A program made the translations under genes and the position numbers. From a virus: a stretch of DNA of 56,506 nt. Location of the stretch: positions 1 through 56,506 of the IMG/VR virus record IMGVR_UViG_3300019762_000009. One strand, 5' to 3'. Shown here in pieces: positions 54,113 through 56,506 of the stretch; positions within the stretch are counted from its first letter, which is position 1; every line of letters begins with the position of its first letter. The notes under the pieces were generated by a model. That model saw only the letters and a program-made list of their open reading frames with translations. It did not search any database and was not told where the DNA came from.

Positions 54113-54243
54113 TTGATAATCATTTTCAATTGAGAACAATTCTCACTCTCATTTGATTATGATTCTCAGGCTCAGTTGACAACGATTCTCATTCTCTGTT
54201 GATTCTGATTCTCACTCTCGGTATCAGTTGAACACGATTGTCA
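54113..54243 (+). repeat. Six tandem Fur-box-like repeats
   Basis: Six copies of TTGA-N5-ATT(C/T/G)TCA start at 54113, 54130, 54153, 54176, 54199 and 54228 (spacings 17, 23, 23, 23, 29, differing by 6). Most form a 7-1-7 inverted repeat close to the Fur consensus TGATAATnATTATCA; unit 1 differs at one base and unit 2 is a near-perfect palindrome. No ORF starts nearby. Could be Fur-family binding sites, a decoy array, or replication iterons. Confidence 0.7.
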
Positions 54244-55176
54244 ATATCATTTCGGATAGTCCTACCTTCCCCTTATATAATGTAATAGTTCTTTTTCGAT
54301 TCTAAACCCTTCTTTAACCTTCCGTAGTATGTTCCTATCAAGTACCTCTTTAGAATGCCTTACAGGGCTATTTCTGGACGTTTTACGGTGCGTGGTTCAA
54401 AATAAAGTTTCTTGTACTTTCCTTCTTTATCGGTACAACTCTTTATACTTCCTTTACTGGCGTGCCTTCCTAACCTCTATTGATAAGGGTTCTCAATGAG
54501 TAGCCTCAGTATGGTACAAGATTTTGTACTGATATGGTCAGTTCTGGCAAGGTTGTACTTTCCTTTTATTATCCGGTCGCAAGGTTATACCTTTTTATTC
54601 TCTTGTCCTGCCTACGTTCTCACACTTTCTTTATTATCCACTTTCAAAGTTTGGCATGGTTGGCACGGTCGATGCTATAACCTTCCCAGATTCAGCAAGG
54701 GCGGTTTCTGGGGCAATTCCCCGCCGCTCTTCAATACGAATTTAGGACCACCAAAAACTTTCAAAAAGTTGTTGACAGTCCGAACGAGATAGACTAGCTT
54801 CTATCTCAAGGCGAACGGCTTAACTTGCTTGTTTGTTTATGCGTTATCAAGCGTCAATAAAATAGCTCCCTGACAATGAGTTTTAGGATAACGATATAAG
54901 CTCTTGACAATCCCGTTTAAGTTAACTAGCCTAAAGTTCAAGGCATGAGGGAGCCTTTAAAATTCTCACAAACTTTCGCTTGACAAGGCCTTTGAAGCTT
55001 TGATAGAGTGAACACAAGCCTAGCATATGGGGTGTACGTATGCCCGACATAGCTCCGATTAGTGGCAATCCCGCTATAGCTATAACGGTGATCTTTTACA
55101 ACTAAATAGTGAAAAATGTGTATCCTACTCAAATACGGGGTTAAGTACAACATACTAACCTATCAGGAGTAACATT
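54244..55176. other. Long non-coding region with promoter-like boxes
   Basis: No supported ORF. Contains a TATAAT at 54276-54281; an imperfect direct repeat (TTGTACTTTCCTT.. at 54412 and 54553); a palindromic hairpin GAGATAGA/TCTATCTC (54786-54807); and TTGACA boxes near 54772, 54904 and 54979 without a good TATAAT, the last followed by TAGAGT. These may be early or regulatory promoters for the gene at 55177. Confidence 0.5.
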
Positions 55177-56148
55177 ATGAGCTTAACTTTCGATTACGGC
55201 AGTTTGGCAAGTTCGGGTACAAACAAGTCCGGTAAACTGATTCGTTGCAAAGACTGCGAAAAAGCCTACCGAAAAGCTTTACACGAACTGGATCAAAACT
55301 TTGCCAAGTATTGCAAAGGCTTGCCGCAACACACACAGATTGACGAACATAAGCCAATGGCTATTTCAGGTCATATCCGTAAGCGGCAAGAAAAGGTCAA
55401 TCATACGCCTTTTGAAACACGTTTCTTGTTCTCAAAAAGCAAGTTTAATAAACGGCCAGTTTCAAAGGACGAAATGAAAATTCGGGCTAATGAGTTCTTG
55501 CAAAGTATCTCATGCCCACGGTGCAGGCACATCTTGCCGGACCGTAGGAACAAAAAGGCGGTGGAGGTTAACCACTACTGCGAAGACTGTTCCAAAATTC
55601 GAGAAGGCATTGAAAGACGCTTTACAAGAGCGTTAAAAAATGCTAGTAATATGTCGAATAAAGAACTGAAACGACTCCGTATGACATACCAGTATGAACT
55701 CGATACTGCACACTGTGAAAATTGTGCAACAAGTCTCAGATTGGTAGCTGTTCCCAAAAGTCCTTTTAAAAGCGTACCTGACCGTATTAAAGTCCGGAAG
55801 CGCAAGAAAAATGGCAAGCTTACAAAGTCCCGATATACTGAAGAATCAGCAAGGGATTACAAAAACGCCTTGACAAAAGCGAAACGTAAGCCTAAAGTGG
55901 AACGTGAAAGGGCCGTTGTTACCAGAACACGGGTAAAAACAAGCAGGGTTTCTGAGGCTAGAAAGGCTGAAGCCAATGCCCGTGAAGTTGCAAAGAACTA
56001 TTTTGCTGACCTCTTAGTTTTTAAGTACTGTACTCCGTACGGAAGTGGTATTGTAAAGGCTTTGAATGAAGTCGAGGCAAAACGTAAGATTTGCCACAAT
56101 CAAGGCTTGACAACCTTTCCACAAGACAGTATATTGGCTCCTGCATAG
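55177..56148 (+). CDS. Basic protein with four CxxC pairs
   Basis: 323 aa, AGGAG seven nt upstream. C24/C27, C113/C116, C135/C138 and C180/C183 suggest two zinc sites; the remainder is highly Lys/Arg-rich with long helices (about 140-175 and 225-275). Isolated in a mostly non-coding right end. A nucleic-acid-binding, early host-control role is plausible but not shown. Family not recognised. Confidence 0.7.
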   Translation: MSLTFDYGSLASSGTNKSGKLIRCKDCEKAYRKALHELDQNFAKYCKGLPQHTQIDEHKPMAISGHIRKRQEKVNHTPFETRFLFSKSKFNKRPVSKDEMKIRANEFLQSISCPRCRHILPDRRNKKAVEVNHYCEDCSKIREGIERRFTRALKNASNMSNKELKRLRMTYQYELDTAHCENCATSLRLVAVPKSPFKSVPDRIKVRKRKKNGKLTKSRYTEESARDYKNALTKAKRKPKVERERAVVTRTRVKTSRVSEARKAEANAREVAKNYFADLLVFKYCTPYGSGIVKALNEVEAKRKICHNQGLTTFPQDSILAPA

Positions 56149-56506
56149 CGGGTGCTACTAGCCCCGAAATTTGAGTAGAAAAGTCTTGACAAACTTGGAT
56201 ACACATGATTTACTAGAAACATGTAGTGCTTGATAACATGATGCACTGAGTACGCTATCTCGTATCGCTTTAGGCGGGTAGTGTAACAACGCCTCAGCAT
56301 GACACGGGCAAGAATTACATGAGTTGTTTGACATAAGCATTAGTCCCTACGCATGGGGACGGTTTGCAAAGCTTAGTGTGGCAGTCTGTGGTAGACCCAA
56401 AGAGAGAGGCCGTGATGGGACTGGTGGAAGTTCCTGATAGCCTTGGCGCACAACGATAGCGATGCACAAAATGCCGGACAGTACACCTACGAGGGTACTA
56501 CCGTAA
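56149..56506. other. Non-coding right end
   Basis: No ORF with ribosome site. TTGACA boxes occur near 56188 and 56327 without a good -10. A GTCCC/GGGAC hairpin lies near 56344-56360. In a circular arrangement this region would read on into positions 1-552, which carry hairpins and the first early gene. Confidence 0.45.

Noticed and set aside
53829-54792. ORFs of about 95-110 codons in the right-end non-coding region
   Set aside because: No ribosome sites, odd composition, and they would overlap repeats and the pyrimidine-rich tract.
13-56149. Direct terminal repeat
   Set aside because: Only an 11-nt match (TCCTGCATAGC at 13 and 56139) was noticed; this is expected by chance. A terminal repeat may have been collapsed in assembly, but it cannot be shown here.
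54904-56340. TTGACA boxes at the right end as firm promoters
   Set aside because: None has a good TATAAT at 16-18 bp, so they are only noted as promoter-like boxes.
1-56506. tRNA genes and CRISPR arrays
   Set aside because: The intergenic hairpins were checked by eye for cloverleaf and anticodon patterns and none fitted; no regular spacer-repeat array exists apart from the Fur-like units, which have very short, similar spacers.

Overview
The window looks like an essentially complete genome of a short-tailed (podovirus-like) lytic bacteriophage of about 56.5 kb. The basis is a dense set of phage genes with strong Shine-Dalgarno sites, a full replication and recombination module, a full capsid/portal/terminase module, and tail nozzle, fibre and ejection genes, with no sheath, baseplate or classical tape-measure gene. 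No integrase, transposase, tRNA, CRISPR array or single-subunit RNA polymerase was recognised. Several near-perfect TTGACA-N16/17-TATAAT promoters imply that the host sigma70-type RNA polymerase transcribes much of the genome. The host cannot be named from sequence alone; the repeat array near 54.1 kb resembles Fur boxes of Gram-negative bacteria.

Layout: (1) 553-9623, rightward: small early genes of mostly unknown function (zinc-binding proteins, small membrane proteins, a 442-aa protein with three zinc ribbons). (2) 9818-18596, rightward: a T7-like DNA metabolism block with zinc-binding/TOPRIM primase, DnaB-like helicase, family A DNA polymerase, SSB-like protein, PD-(D/E)XK nuclease, endonuclease I (Holliday resolvase) and ATP-dependent DNA ligase. 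(3) 18589-26632, rightward: GH24 endolysin, DHH phosphoesterase, ThyX, a zincin-like protein, zinc-ribbon proteins and several alpha-helical unknowns. (4) 26638-26677: terminator shared by the converging blocks. (5) 26681-52994, leftward: late block, in transcription order tail/fibre genes, terminase small and large subunits, portal, scaffold, N4-gp56-type capsid protein, connectors, fibres with assembly chaperone, nozzle, ejection proteins including one of 2,084 aa, and a 3TM holin. (6) 53-56.5 kb plus 1-552: a mostly non-coding segment holding divergent promoters, an HU-like gene, six Fur-box-like repeats, and an isolated protein with four CxxC pairs.

How it fits together: leftward promoters at 53.06, 50.44 and 36.85 kb would drive three late units (tail fibres; packaging/capsid/tail; ejection/lysis). 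Rightward promoters at 9.65 and 11.5 kb would drive replication genes. Intergenic gaps in the rightward block repeatedly contain strong stem-loops, some with multi-branch or pseudoknot potential, which are candidates for terminators, RNase III processing sites or small RNAs.

Best candidates for something undescribed: the six-unit Fur-like array at 54113-54243 with no adjacent gene; the structured intergenic RNAs at about 267-531, 5585-5667, 15765-15950 and 21585-21696; the two-hairpin leader of the HU-like gene; and the unusually zinc-ribbon-rich early gene set. All functional statements come from reading motifs by eye; no database search was run.
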